Of a DNA stretch of 64,000 nt, positions 48,771 through 60,870 are shown piece after piece. The translations under genes and the position numbers were made by a program. The stretch comes from Streptomyces corallincola (lineage in GTDB: Bacteria > Actinomycetota > Actinomycetes > Streptomycetales > Streptomycetaceae): contig NZ_JAHRXF010000019.1 in assembly GCF_019104725.1 (NCBI RefSeq), positions 38,722 to 102,721 of the forward strand, in the 5' to 3' direction. Numbering within the stretch: the stretch's first letter is position 1; each line of letters starts with the position of its first letter. Under the pieces are notes generated by a model. It was not told the origin of the DNA and searched no databases. It was given only the letters and a program-made list of their open reading frames with translations.

Positions 48771-49355
48771 ATGAACATCATGCTGTTTCACTCGACCTAC
48801 GGTCTGCGGCCCGCCGTCCGCGAGGCGGCCGACCGGCTGCGCGCCGCCGGACACGAGGTGTGGACCCCCGACCTCTTCGAAGGGCGTACGTTCACCACGG
48901 TCGAGGAGGGCATGGAGTTCAACGAGTCCGTCGGCAAGGACGAACTCCTGCGGCGCGCGGTGCTCGCGGCGGCGCCGTACTCCGAACGCGGCCTGGTGTA
49001 CGCCGGGTTCTCGCTGGGCGCGTCCGTCGCGCAGACCCTCGCCCTCGGTGACGAGCGGGCACGCGGACTGCTCCTGCTGCACGGCACCTCGGACATCGCG
49101 CCCAACGCCACCGCCGACGAACTCCCGGTCCAGCTGCACGTGGCCGAGCCCGACCCGTTCGAGACCGACGACTGGCTGAGCGCCTGGTACCTCCAGATGG
49201 GCCGCACCGGCGCCGACGTCGAGATCCACCGCTACCCCGGCGCCGGCCACCTCTACACCGACCCCGGCCTCCCCGACTGGGACGCGGAGGCCGCCGAGGC
49301 CACCTGGCGCGTGGCGCTCGGCTTTCTCGCCGAGATCGAGGACGCGCGGCCTTAG
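48771..49355 (+). CDS. Dienelactone hydrolase family protein
   Basis: The 194-residue alpha/beta hydrolase has the nucleophile elbow [16 protein letters not shown] (Gly-Phe-Ser-Leu-Gly, Ser near residue 84), an aspartate near AEPDPF and the catalytic His in [14 protein letters not shown]. The nucleophile is serine rather than the cysteine of classical dienelactone hydrolase. Substrate unknown. The frame to 48699 adds only non-conserved residues. Its 3' end abuts a decayed phoD fragment. Confidence 0.88.
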   Translation: MNIMLFHSTYGLRPAVREAADRLRAAGHEVWTPDLFEGRTFTTVEEGMEFNESVGKDELLRRAVLAAAPYSERGLVYAGFSLGASVAQTLALGDERARGLLLLHGTSDIAPNATADELPVQLHVAEPDPFETDDWLSAWYLQMGRTGADVEIHRYPGAGHLYTDPGLPDWDAEAAEATWRVALGFLAEIEDARP

Positions 49356-49386
49356 CGCGGGGGCGTCCGGCGCGGGCGCGGGCGAC

Positions 49387-49636
49387 GGCGGAGCCCGGGG
49401 TGGCGTCGGCGCTCGGCGTCACCCGGGTCCACAGCAGGACACCGTCGGGCAGCGGGTCGCCGGAGGAGATGCCGCGCAGGAAGGCGGGCGCGTCCGAGGC
49501 GGCCCGAGCCGGCGGCGCGGCGACGAGCGGAGCGGCCAGGACAGCCGTCGCCGCCGTGGCCTTGACGATCGTACGGCGGCGCGGGAGCGCGAGTTGGCAC
49601 CCTCGGAAGCCGAGTTGATCTATATCGACTGGTCAC
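49387..49636 (-). pseudogene. Decayed 5' fragment of a PhoD-like alkaline phosphatase
   Basis: On the minus strand, codons from 49597 on give a twin-arginine signal ([20 protein letters not shown]), then [18 protein letters not shown] sequence and [23 protein letters not shown], the conserved N-terminal part of PhoD. The match stops near 49387, next to the hydrolase 3' end, so all of the catalytic domain is missing. A GTG at 49636 starts [12 protein letters not shown] in another frame; the signal-peptide frame has an in-frame TGA upstream and no start of its own, pointing to a frameshift as well. Called by comparison with remembered PhoD sequence. Confidence 0.72.
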
Positions 49637-49723
49637 AGCACATCAGGTTACTGATTGGTGTGGTATTCGCGAGTGAGCTCCCGGATGCGCCCTTTGTTTC
49701 GTTTGGGTCCTCAGCCAACAGAG

Positions 49724-49761
49724 CGCCCCCTCGGACCCATTGAAGGAATTCCGAGAGGGCG
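49724..49761 (-). terminator. Hairpin downstream of the secreted-protein gene
   Basis: CGCCCCCTCGG (49724-49734) pairs with CCGAGAGGGCG (49751-49761) with one mismatch, about 50 bases past the stop of the small secreted protein. The rest of 49637-49810 is AT-richer and has no gene. Confidence 0.45.
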
Positions 49762-49810
49762 ATTCAGGAAACCGTGGAAACGGCCGGATGTCAGCTGACT
49801 CGGACGCCGG

Positions 49811-50155
49811 TCAACAGTGCTTCACCGTGCCCGACTTGAGGGCCAGGTGCCCGTTGTAGATCCATCCCTCGTTCACGCGGGTCCACTGGTTGCCGTAGCT
49901 GTTGACGACGAAGCACCAGGCGTTCAGGTCGAAGCCCGGCGCCATGCTCTGTACCGCCGTGCACTCCGACGCGGGCTCCTTGTACGCCTTCGCGCCGCCC
50001 ACGACCACGACAACCCCGTTGGATATGTTGCTGGCCGACACGTGATCACAGGCTGCGGCGGCCGCCGTGCCTGCGGTCGCCACGTTCACCGCGACGCCGC
50101 TCATTGCCAGTGCGGTCGCCCCCAGCACCCCCGCCAGCTTCTTGCGGAATCCCAT
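49811..50155 (-). CDS. Small secreted SH3-like protein
   Basis: The 114-residue product begins with a Sec-type signal peptide (MGFRKKLAGVLGATALAMSG..., cleavage probably after TAAAAA near residue 35). The mature 80 residues contain four cysteines likely to form two disulfides and a NSYGNQWTRVNEGWIYNGHL segment resembling the end of bacterial SH3 domains. It may bind wall components; no function is known. The GC content is lower than that of the neighbours and the gene sits between a phoD scar and an IS630 scar, suggesting insertion into a mobile region. Confidence 0.75.
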   Translation of the reverse strand: MGFRKKLAGVLGATALAMSGVAVNVATAGTAAAAACDHVSASNISNGVVVVVGGAKAYKEPASECTAVQSMAPGFDLNAWCFVVNSYGNQWTRVNEGWIYNGHLALKSGTVKHC

Positions 50156-50436
50156 GCGTTTCCCCGTTTCCCTGACAAAGTGATCTTATGGAACCTCGAT
50201 TCAATCGGATGTCGATGGAGCTGACTACAGGATTCTCGGAAAGGATCTGGCCGAAAATGATCAGGTTTGACGCATGGGTGCGGGTTGGCTGACCGCAGAA
50301 TCACCCGATGCGGTGTCCCGGGGGGCAGTGGTCCGTCTTCTTCCCGCAGTCGTTCAGATCGTGTTCGTCCTGGGGTTGAGCGAGCTCGCGGCGTACGATC
50401 ACCCGCGTCCCGTCCGGCCCCCTGTCCGGATCGAGC

Positions 50437-50586
50437 ATGCTCGATTCCCATGAATGGGAGCGGCTGGATGGCGAGTTGAAGTCGGGACCACTCGCACGGG
50501 GATGGGGCGACGAGTTCCAGGGCCGGACGCTGAAACGGGTCAGGCCGCTGATCGGGCGGATGTTTCGCCTCGGGCCTTTCCGGTGA
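50437..50586 (+). pseudogene. IS630-type transposase helix-turn-helix remnant
   Basis: A 49-codon frame from ATG 50437 reads like the winged helix segment of IS630-family transposases (WERLDGELKSGPLARGW then RTLKRVRPLIGRMFRLG), followed by a stop where the DDE domain should begin. No terminal inverted repeats or target duplication could be recognised, and 50587-50720 shows no gene. The 280 bases before it (50156-50436) hold the promoter of the secreted protein and nothing else evident. Confidence 0.5.
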
Positions 50587-50720
50587 TGCGATCAGATCGG
50601 CATGGCCATGTCCAGCTCGGGGCATCGGCGGTGTGGTGCCGGGACGAGATCAACGCGCATGTGGTCGAGGAGCTGACTGTCTGGTCGATGGAATCGACGA
50701 GTTCACCGAGCGGTTCGAAT

Positions 50721-50761
50721 GGGAAGTGTCCTGGGCCGGAAGCCGGCCCAGGACACTTCCC
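50721..50761. terminator. Perfect 19-bp inverted repeat behind the dsbA-like gene
   Basis: GGGAAGTGTCCTGGGCCGG (50721-50739) and its exact complement (50743-50761) surround a three-base loop AAG. It lies 20 bases beyond the stop of the dsbA-like gene on the minus strand and is most likely its terminator; a link with the neighbouring IS remnant cannot be excluded. Confidence 0.75.
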
Positions 50762-50780
50762 ATCTCTGTGGGCCGCGGAG

Positions 50781-51605
50781 CTAGGACTGAAGAGCCTTCT
50801 GTATTGCGGTATTGAAGTCGGGGACCGACATGGGGGCGTTCGTGCCGTCGCTGCCGGTGAGAATCTTGCCGTCCATGAGCAACGTCGGAGTTCCCTGGAT
50901 TTTGTACTTCTTGCTGTCCGTGTCGAACTTGTCGTTCATCACCAGCGCCCACTTGTCGTAGGTGCCGTCCTTCACGTTCTTCTGGAACGCGGTGTTGTTC
51001 TTCAGGGTGCTCACGGTGTTCGCGACCTTGATCAGGTAGTCGTCGCTCTTGAACTTGTCGTCCTGCTCGTCCGGGTGGTATTTCGTCGAGTAGAGAGCGC
51101 TCTTGTAATCGAGGAAGGCCTCGGGGCTGACGTTCAGGGCCGCGCCCAGTGCGCTCAGCGCGTTCTTGGAGCCCTCGCCCGGGATTCGGTCGTCGAGGAA
51201 GGTGGCGCCGACGTACTGAATTTTGAACTCGCCTGCATCGAGATCCTTCTTGACCGTCGGGCCGACCGTCTGCTCGAACTGCGCGCAGATCGGGCAGCGC
51301 GGGTCCTCGAAGATCGTCAGGGTCTTCTTGGCGTCGGCCTTGCCGATGACGACCGTGGTGCCGTCCTTGCCCGAGGTGTTGGCGGGAGCGACGACGGGGG
51401 CGGTCTTGGCGGCCTCCCAGTGGCTGGGCTTGTTCGCCTGGACGACCGCGTAGCCTATGCCGCCCGCGAGGGCGAGGACCGCGACGACCGACCCGGCCAC
51501 GACGACCTGGCGCTTGACCTTGGCACGCTTGGCCTGGCGCTCGCGCTCGACGCGCAGCCGCTCGCGCGCCTGCGACTTGGCCGCCTGGCTGTTCCTGCTG
51601 CTCAT
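50781..51605 (-). CDS. DsbA-like thioredoxin domain protein, membrane anchored
   Basis: The 274-residue product has a highly charged cytoplasmic N-terminus (about 33 residues), one membrane helix (about 34-55) and an extracytoplasmic thioredoxin domain of the DsbA/DSBA-like group with the active site Cys104-Pro-Ile-Cys107 (FEDPRCPICAQFEQ) and the cis-proline loop IQGTPTLLMDG. It should form or shuffle disulfides in exported proteins. The ATG at 51605 has GGAGAC before it. Next upstream, a membrane protein gene may belong to the same unit and supply oxidising equivalents, an inference. Confidence 0.9.
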   Translation of the reverse strand: MSSRNSQAAKSQARERLRVERERQAKRAKVKRQVVVAGSVVAVLALAGGIGYAVVQANKPSHWEAAKTAPVVAPANTSGKDGTTVVIGKADAKKTLTIFEDPRCPICAQFEQTVGPTVKKDLDAGEFKIQYVGATFLDDRIPGEGSKNALSALGAALNVSPEAFLDYKSALYSTKYHPDEQDDKFKSDDYLIKVANTVSTLKNNTAFQKNVKDGTYDKWALVMNDKFDTDSKKYKIQGTPTLLMDGKILTGSDGTNAPMSVPDFNTAIQKALQS

Positions 51606-51691
51606 GTGGGATGTCTCCATGTGGGACGCGCGCACAGGGTGCGCGGAATGCGTATGGGGGACTCGGTGTGCGCCGGAGGGTGCCGCGCCGG

Positions 51692-52378
51692 TCAGGCGGG
51701 CACCGGGGCGGACGGCGGTCCCCGTCGTCCCAGGGAGTGCGCGAGAAGCAGGCCGCCCGTGCCGGGCGCGGCGGCCGAGGCGCGCGGGCGGGGCGCCCTG
51801 CGGACCAGGGGCCGTACGGCGACGGCGGCGACCGCGAGCAGCAGCGGCCGGAAGGTGGTCGTGGCCAGCGCGCGCAGGAACTGGGTCAGCGCCCGCTCGC
51901 CCCGGCGCAGCCAGGCCGCGGCCAGCAGCCCGACGCCCACGTGCGCGGCGAGCAGCAGCCAGGCGGTGGCCGGACCGGCGTGCGCGAACAGCGCGGCGGG
52001 CGCGTGACCGGGATCGGCCGCCACCCGCGCCAGCGGGGTGCCGACCGCGCCGCTGCACAGCACGTCCAGGCCGACCGCGTGCAGCGGACCCGCCACCGGG
52101 CCGCCCGCCGCGCCGTAGCAGGCGTGCTGGCCGGTGGTGAAGACGGTGTCCGAGGCCAGCTCCAGCGGCACCAGCAGGGCCGCGATACGGCCGAAGCCGC
52201 GCTCGCGGCCCGCCAGGGCGAACGCGGTGGCGAAGACACCCGCCGCGACGGCGGCCACGGCCGCGACGGGCAGCGGGGTCCGGGACAGCAGGACGTGCGA
52301 CGCGGTGCCGAGCGTCACGACCACGGCCGTGAACAGGGCCGCGCGCACGGCTCTGAGGTGGGTCCCGGATATGTCCAT
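51692..52378 (-). CDS. Integral membrane protein of unknown function
   Basis: The 228-residue product has about five membrane helices (near 13-30, 38-55, 64-80, 128-150, 165-185) and an arginine/proline-rich C-terminus. Two cysteines occur in HACYGAAGG and DVLCSGAVG. Co-oriented with the dsbA-like gene 86 bases downstream, so a role as redox partner or helper is possible but not shown. I do not recognise the family with confidence. Confidence 0.7.
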   Translation of the reverse strand: MDISGTHLRAVRAALFTAVVVTLGTASHVLLSRTPLPVAAVAAVAAGVFATAFALAGRERGFGRIAALLVPLELASDTVFTTGQHACYGAAGGPVAGPLHAVGLDVLCSGAVGTPLARVAADPGHAPAALFAHAGPATAWLLLAAHVGVGLLAAAWLRRGERALTQFLRALATTTFRPLLLAVAAVAVRPLVRRAPRPRASAAAPGTGGLLLAHSLGRRGPPSAPVPA

Positions 52379-52460
52379 AGCAGGGGGAGTGTGTCACGGG
52401 GCCCGGTAAGGGACCCCTAAAGGCTGGCTGTGCGTGACGGAGGGCGGTGCGTGCCGAAGA

Positions 52461-53786
52461 TTACAGCCCCGGAATCCGCCCGTTGCGGAACAGGTCGAGG
52501 AAGATCTGATGATCGGCCCGCGCCCGTGCGCCGTAGCTGTGCGCGAAGTCCACCAGCAGCGGCGCGAACCCCTCCTCGTCGGCCGCCAGCACCGCGTCGA
52601 TCGCCCGCTCGGTGGAGAACGGCACCAGGGACTCGCCGGACTGGTCGTCGGCCGCCGCGTGCATGCTCGCGGTGGCCCGGCCGAGGTCCGCGACGACCGC
52701 CGCGATCTCCTCCGGGTCGTCCAGGTCGCTCCAGTCCAGGTCCACCGCGTACGGCGAGACCTCAGCGACCAACTGGCCCTGGCCGTCCAGCTCGGTCCAG
52801 CCCAGCCACGGGTCGGCGTGCGCCTGGAGCGCGCGCTGCGAGATCACCGTGCGGTGCCCCTCGTGCAGGAAGTACCCCGCGACCGCCGGGTCCGTGATGT
52901 GCCGGGACACCGCCGGGGTCTGCGCCTGCTTGATGTAGATCACGACGTCGTTCTCCAGCGCGTCGCTGTGCCCCTCCAGCAGGATGTTGTACGACGGCAG
53001 CCCCGCCGAGCCGATCCCGATGCCCCGGCGCCCCACCACGTCCTTCACCCGGTACGAGTCCGGGCGGGCCAGCGAGGTCTCCGGCAGCGTCTCCAGATAG
53101 CCGTCGAAGGCCGCCAGCACCTTGTACCGGGTCGCCGCGTCCAGCTCGACCGAGCCGCCGCCGGGCGCGAACCGGCGCTCGAAGTCCCGGATCTCCGTCA
53201 TCGACTCCAGCAGCCCGAACCGGGTCTGCGCGCGGGCGTCGCGCAGCGCGTCCAGCAGCGGACCCTCGGCGCTGTCCAGGGTGAACGGAGGCATCTCGTC
53301 GTCCTTGGCGCCGGTCGCCAGGGCGCGGACCCGCTCGCGGTACGCCTCCGCGTACACCGTGATCAGCTCGGTGATCTGCGCGTCGCTGAGCGCCTTGGCG
53401 TACCCGAGCAGCGCCACGGAGGCGGCGAAGCGCTTCAGGTCCCAGGTGAAGGGGCCGACGTACGCCTCGTCGAAGTCGTTGACGTTGAACACCAGGCGGC
53501 CGGACGCGTCCATGTACGTGCCGAAGTTCTCGGCGTGCAGATCGCCGTGCACCCAGACCCGCGAGGTGCGCTCGTCCAGGTACGGGCCGCCCCGGCGCTC
53601 GGCGGCCAGGTCGTGGTAGAAGAGGCAGGCCGTGCCCCGGTAGAAGGCGAACGCGGATGCGGCCATCTTCCGGAACTTCACCCGGAACGCGGCCGGATCG
53701 GCGGCCAGCAGCCGGCCGAAGGCGGTGTCGAGGACGGCGAGGATCTCCTCGCCGCGCTGTTCGTCGCCGAGCTGGGGAACCGACAT
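52461..53786 (-). CDS. DUF2252 family protein
   Basis: The 441-residue product has the DUF2252 features RKMAASAFAFYRGTACLFYHDL (about 43-64), VWVHGDLHAENFGTY (about 78-92), a kinase-like HGDxHxxN motif, and FDVNDFDEAYVGPFTWDLKRF-like text (VNDFDEAYVGPFTWDLKRFA, about 103-122). The fold resembles aminoglycoside/choline phosphotransferases; substrate and biological role are unknown. The ATG at 53786 follows AGGAGG; the longer frame to 53837 is not conserved. Divergent from dnaE across a 354-base gap. Confidence 0.9.
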   Translation of the reverse strand: MSVPQLGDEQRGEEILAVLDTAFGRLLAADPAAFRVKFRKMAASAFAFYRGTACLFYHDLAAERRGGPYLDERTSRVWVHGDLHAENFGTYMDASGRLVFNVNDFDEAYVGPFTWDLKRFAASVALLGYAKALSDAQITELITVYAEAYRERVRALATGAKDDEMPPFTLDSAEGPLLDALRDARAQTRFGLLESMTEIRDFERRFAPGGGSVELDAATRYKVLAAFDGYLETLPETSLARPDSYRVKDVVGRRGIGIGSAGLPSYNILLEGHSDALENDVVIYIKQAQTPAVSRHITDPAVAGYFLHEGHRTVISQRALQAHADPWLGWTELDGQGQLVAEVSPYAVDLDWSDLDDPEEIAAVVADLGRATASMHAAADDQSGESLVPFSTERAIDAVLAADEEGFAPLLVDFAHSYGARARADHQIFLDLFRNGRIPGL

Positions 53787-53966
53787 CGGGGGGTGCCTCC
53801 TGGTGCGCGAGTGACGCGGTTGGTGCGGACGGGACATACCGGCCGATCAGGGCATTTCACGACCTGTCACGGCGGTGTCACCGCTGTCTCCAACGGGCGA
53901 CGCGCCACGGGAGTGCCCGGTTCCCGGAGGCCGGGTGGCGGCCGTTTGTTTGATTGGCTTTGTCGG

Positions 53967-53992
53967 ACCACCTCCCAACGTTGGGAGGTGGT
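53967..53992. promoter_or_regulatory. Perfect 26-bp palindrome between DUF2252 and dnaE
   Basis: The half-site ACCACCTCCCAAC is followed directly by its reverse complement, with AACGTT at the centre. The site is 181 bases before the DUF2252 start and 148 before dnaE. The form and the central CG recall LacI-family operators. The remaining gap (53787-54140) contains no gene. Confidence 0.7.
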
Positions 53993-54140
53993 TCCAAGAT
54001 CGAGACGTGGGTCCGCGGGGGACCGCTCCCGCTGTCGGTGCCGGGGCATAGACTTCGACGCTGTCCCCCGGAGTGCGCGCCAGTCACATCAGCCCCGGCC
54101 GGACCACCGCAGCCGCCCGCTCTCCCTGGAGGCCGAAACC

Positions 54141-57683
<3,543 letters not shown>

Positions 57684-57711
57684 AACGCCGCCGTACGAAC
57701 GCCGCGTGAAC

Positions 57712-57742
57712 AAGGGGCGCACCCGAGTGGGGTGCGCCCCTT
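57712..57742 (+). terminator. Terminator of dnaE
   Basis: AAGGGGCGCACC (57712-57723) and its complement (57731-57742) close a seven-base loop 28 bases after the stop, ending in a short TT. Probably the dnaE terminator. Confidence 0.8.
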
Positions 57743-57837
57743 CTCACGCATACGCACCATGCACGATCAACGCGGTGGCACCGTGGAATCGACGCGGAAC
57801 GCGGGACCTTCGCAGAATGCGGGCGTCAACTGCCCAT

Positions 57838-57873
57838 GAAGTCGGCCCGGAAGTCGGCCCGAAAGTCGGCTCA
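57838..57873 (+). repeat. Three 12-bp tandem repeats at the end of the small basic gene
   Basis: GAAGTCGGCCCG at 57838-57849 and 57850-57861, and AAAGTCGGCTCA at 57862-57873. They lie immediately past and partly over the stop codon of the minus-strand gene. Confidence 0.8.
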
Positions 57874-58047
57874 GTTGTGGCCGAAGCGCTTCTGCTGCTT
57901 GCGGGCGGCGGCCGAGGGGCTGCCGGTGGCGCCCGCGAGCGGGGCCTCGTGCTCCTCGGTGGTGCGCTGCGCGCGCTCGGCGCCCTGCTCGGACTGGGCG
58001 GCGCGGTTCTGGGGGCCGTTCTGCTTGCGGTTCTTGTTCTTGGCCAT
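57871..58047 (-). CDS. Small basic Asn/Gln-rich protein (58 aa)
   Basis: The 58-residue product (MAKNKNRKQNGPQNRAAQSE..., ending QQKRFGHN) has a basic start, an Ala/Glu/Gln-rich middle and a basic end; it looks disordered. AGGAGG lies six bases before the ATG at 58047, strong evidence that it is translated. Short proteins of the same type are common in Streptomyces, but no function is known. It is convergent with dnaE. Confidence 0.8.
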   Translation of the reverse strand: MAKNKNRKQNGPQNRAAQSEQGAERAQRTTEEHEAPLAGATGSPSAAARKQQKRFGHN

Positions 58048-58283
58048 GATCTGCCTCCTGAAGGGGGATCGTGGGGGGCCAGGACCGAAACCAGATTCAC
58101 ATAGGCTGATATCAGGCGCATGTCGGATAATTACCGTGTGTGACAGGGGTGGTGGGCGGACGCCCGCCGCAAACGCCACGCCGAAGATCGAGTTCGGGCC
58201 GTTAACCCCCGCGTGGTCGGGCAGACTCGAAGGAAGCCAACGAACAGCCGACATACAGAGCCTCGGGGAAGAGGGTGAGTCGC

Positions 58284-59513
58284 GTGGACCGCTGCATCGT
58301 CCTGGTGGACGCCGGGTATCTGCTGGGCGCCGCCGCGAGCCTCCTCGCCGGTGAGCCCTCCCGCTCCCGGATCACCGTCGATCACGCCGCGCTGATCCAG
58401 GGGCTGCGCGAGCGCGCCGAGGCCGAGACCCAGCAGCCACTGCTGCGCATCTACTGGTTCGACGGCGCCCCCGACCGCGTGCCCCAGCCCGAGCACCGGC
58501 GGCTCCGCGTGATGCCCAGAGTGACCGTCCGGCTCGGCGCCCTCACCCGCAGTGACGGTCGGTGGGCGCAGAAGGGCGTGGACGCCGCGATGCACGCCGA
58601 GCTGACCGAACTCGCCCGCAACCGCGCCTGTTCCGATGTCGTCCTGGTGACCGGCGACGGTGATCTGCTGCCGGGCATGATGGCGGCCAAGGAGCACGGA
58701 GTCGCCGTACACCTGTGGGCGGTGCAGGCCGCCGACGGCGACTACAACCAGTCCGAGGACCTGGTCGCCGAGGCCGACGAGCGGCGTGTGCTGGACCGGG
58801 CCTGGATCACCCAGGCCGTCCGCGCCAAGGAGCACGCCGGGGTGTGCGCCCCGCCGCCCGTGCCCCGGCCCGAGATCGCCGCGATCCTCTCCGCGCCGCT
58901 GCCCGAGTCCGCCCCGTCGTCCGCGCGGCCCGCCGAGCACCCCGAAGACGAGCCCGTCCGCCCGGCCGCCCCCGACACACCCGAGCACGGGGCACGGGAG
59001 CGGGTGCCCGCGCCCGCCAAAGGCGTCCCCACCCCCAAGGACCTCGCCGCCCTGCGCGCGCCCGGCCCGCACCCCGTGCAGCAGCCGGGCAGCGCGACCC
59101 TGAGGTGGTCCTCGGACAAGGGCTGGGTGGACCGCCCCGGCACGGCCGCCGAGCCCCCCGAGGCCGCCGCCATGCCCACCCTCGCCCAGCTCACCACCGC
59201 CGAGCAGCGCTGGGCCGACCGCGAGGAGGACATCACCACCGTCGGCGGCGACCCCTACGAGGTCGGCCAGGTCTTCGCCCGCCGCTGGATGTCCCGCCTC
59301 GGCGACCAGCACCACCTCCAGAAGCTCTCCACCATGTACCCCCGCATCCCCCACCGCGTGGACGGCGAACTCCTCCGCTACGCCGCCCGCTTCGGCCTCC
59401 TCGCCCACAAGGACGACCAGATCGACGAACATGATCGTTACGCCATTCGGGCGGGGTTCTGGCGCGAGATGGATGTCCCGGCGGGGGCGGAGCACGCGTC
59501 CGCGGGGGAGTGA
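58284..59513 (+). CDS. NYN domain (PIN-like nuclease fold) protein
   Basis: The 409-residue product begins DRCIVLVDAGYLLGAAASLLAG, the aspartate-led first strand of NYN/PIN-like domains, and contains QKGVDAAMHAEL and DVVLVTGDGDLLPGMMAAKEHGVAVHLWAV, the remaining acidic motifs. A Pro/Ala-rich linker (about 200-290) leads to a C-terminal helical region with an OST-HTH-like flavour. It may cleave or bind RNA. The GTG at 58284 is preferred since GAGGGTGA precedes it; 58275 is an alternative. Confidence 0.85.
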   Translation: MDRCIVLVDAGYLLGAAASLLAGEPSRSRITVDHAALIQGLRERAEAETQQPLLRIYWFDGAPDRVPQPEHRRLRVMPRVTVRLGALTRSDGRWAQKGVDAAMHAELTELARNRACSDVVLVTGDGDLLPGMMAAKEHGVAVHLWAVQAADGDYNQSEDLVAEADERRVLDRAWITQAVRAKEHAGVCAPPPVPRPEIAAILSAPLPESAPSSARPAEHPEDEPVRPAAPDTPEHGARERVPAPAKGVPTPKDLAALRAPGPHPVQQPGSATLRWSSDKGWVDRPGTAAEPPEAAAMPTLAQLTTAEQRWADREEDITTVGGDPYEVGQVFARRWMSRLGDQHHLQKLSTMYPRIPHRVDGELLRYAARFGLLAHKDDQIDEHDRYAIRAGFWREMDVPAGAEHASAGE

Positions 59514-59610
59514 GGAGCCCGATGTCCGGGCGGGGGAGTGCGCGCGCGGGTCGGCTTCGGCGCGGGGCCGATTCCTCGCCGGGCGGAGTCCGTACGGGGG
59601 TGGGGGCATC

Positions 59611-60801
59611 GTGGCCGACCAGGATCTCGGCGGGAACCTGGCCCGCCTGCGCCGGTCGGCGTCCCTGACCCGGGCGGAACTGGCCGAGCGCTCCGGGGTT
59701 CCGGTGGAGGTCATCCACCGGCTCGAACAGGGACGCGCCCACTCGGCGCGCCTCCCCGTGCTGCACGCCCTGGCGAACGGCCTCGACGTGGAGCTGACCG
59801 CGCTGCTCGGCGACCCGCCCGCCGTCCCTGCCGAGGGGCCGCGCTTCGTCGCCGTACGACGCGCCGTCATGCCCGTACTGGGGGCGCCCTCGCAGCCGCC
59901 GGGGGAGGGTTTCTCGCTGGACCGCTTGCGCGAGCGGACAGCGGACGGCTGGACCCGTTACCACGCGGCCGAGTTCGACACCGTGCTGGAGGCGCTGCCC
60001 CACCTGATCGCGGAGGCCCGCTCCGCCGCCGTGACCGACGCCGCCGGACACGGGGCCCTGGCGAAGGCGCTCCAGCTCGCCGGGCACGTGGCCGTCCGCA
60101 CGGGCAGTACCGATCTCGCCCTGACGGCCCTGGAACGCGCCGTGGACGCGGCCGAGCGGTCCGCCGATCCGCTGCTCCGGGCCGTGGTCGTGAACTCCGT
60201 CGCGTGGACGTACCAGCGCCAGGGGCGGCTGGAGGACGCGCTGTACATTGCGCTCGGCGCCGCGGAGACGCTGCGCGACGGCGGCCACACCGGCACGGCC
60301 GACGGGCTCAAGGTCTGGGGCGCGCTGACGATGAGTGCCGCCACCTCGGCGGCCCGCAGCGGCGACCACGACCGCGCGGCCGGTCTCATGGCACGCGCCG
60401 AGACCGAGGCGGCCCGTGTCCCCGCGCTCCCCGCCGCCGGTGACCCCCGCAGGGTGAGCGTCTTCAGCACGTCATCGGTACGCATCGAACGCGTCCGCCT
60501 GGCCGTGCAGTTCGGGCACCCCGAGGAGGCGTTGCACCTGGCGAAGGGGCTGCGGCTGGCAAGCGACACCCCGCCGTCCTGGCGCACCTGGCTGCTGCTG
60601 GACGTCGCTCGGGCCCACACGGATCTGGGGCACGGGGCTCGCGCGGTGCGGGTACTGGAGTCCCTGCGGCGAATCGCGCCCGCGTGGATGCGGCATCACA
60701 CGTCGGCCGTGGGCATCGTGCGGGATCTGGAGGAGCTGGAGGATCGGCCGCCGGGGGTGGGGGAGTTGGCGGAGTTTCTGGGGGTGAGGGGCATCAACTG
60801 A
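59611..60801 (+). CDS. XRE-family regulator with helical repeat domain (1)
   Basis: The 396-residue protein has an N-terminal HTH (LARLRRSASLTRAELAERSGVPVEVIHRLEQGR, in outline, about 10-43) followed by a TPR-like helical array. Such XRE-TPR proteins in Streptomyces bind small ligands or peptides and control secondary metabolism or development. No ligand is evident. GTG 59611 starts the conserved MADQDLGGNLARLRR. The next gene, on the same strand, is a related regulator. Confidence 0.85.
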   Translation: MADQDLGGNLARLRRSASLTRAELAERSGVPVEVIHRLEQGRAHSARLPVLHALANGLDVELTALLGDPPAVPAEGPRFVAVRRAVMPVLGAPSQPPGEGFSLDRLRERTADGWTRYHAAEFDTVLEALPHLIAEARSAAVTDAAGHGALAKALQLAGHVAVRTGSTDLALTALERAVDAAERSADPLLRAVVVNSVAWTYQRQGRLEDALYIALGAAETLRDGGHTGTADGLKVWGALTMSAATSAARSGDHDRAAGLMARAETEAARVPALPAAGDPRRVSVFSTSSVRIERVRLAVQFGHPEEALHLAKGLRLASDTPPSWRTWLLLDVARAHTDLGHGARAVRVLESLRRIAPAWMRHHTSAVGIVRDLEELEDRPPGVGELAEFLGVRGIN

Positions 60802-60870
60802 TTTGATCTGAAGCTTCCTTGAGCACGCGCACGCAGCAGTACCGTGGTGACGGATGAGGGAGGGCAGTCC

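Noticed and set aside
58275..59513. NYN protein as part of a defence system with dnaE
   Set aside because: Gene order near dnaE appears to be ordinary chromosomal context, and no effector partners are found.
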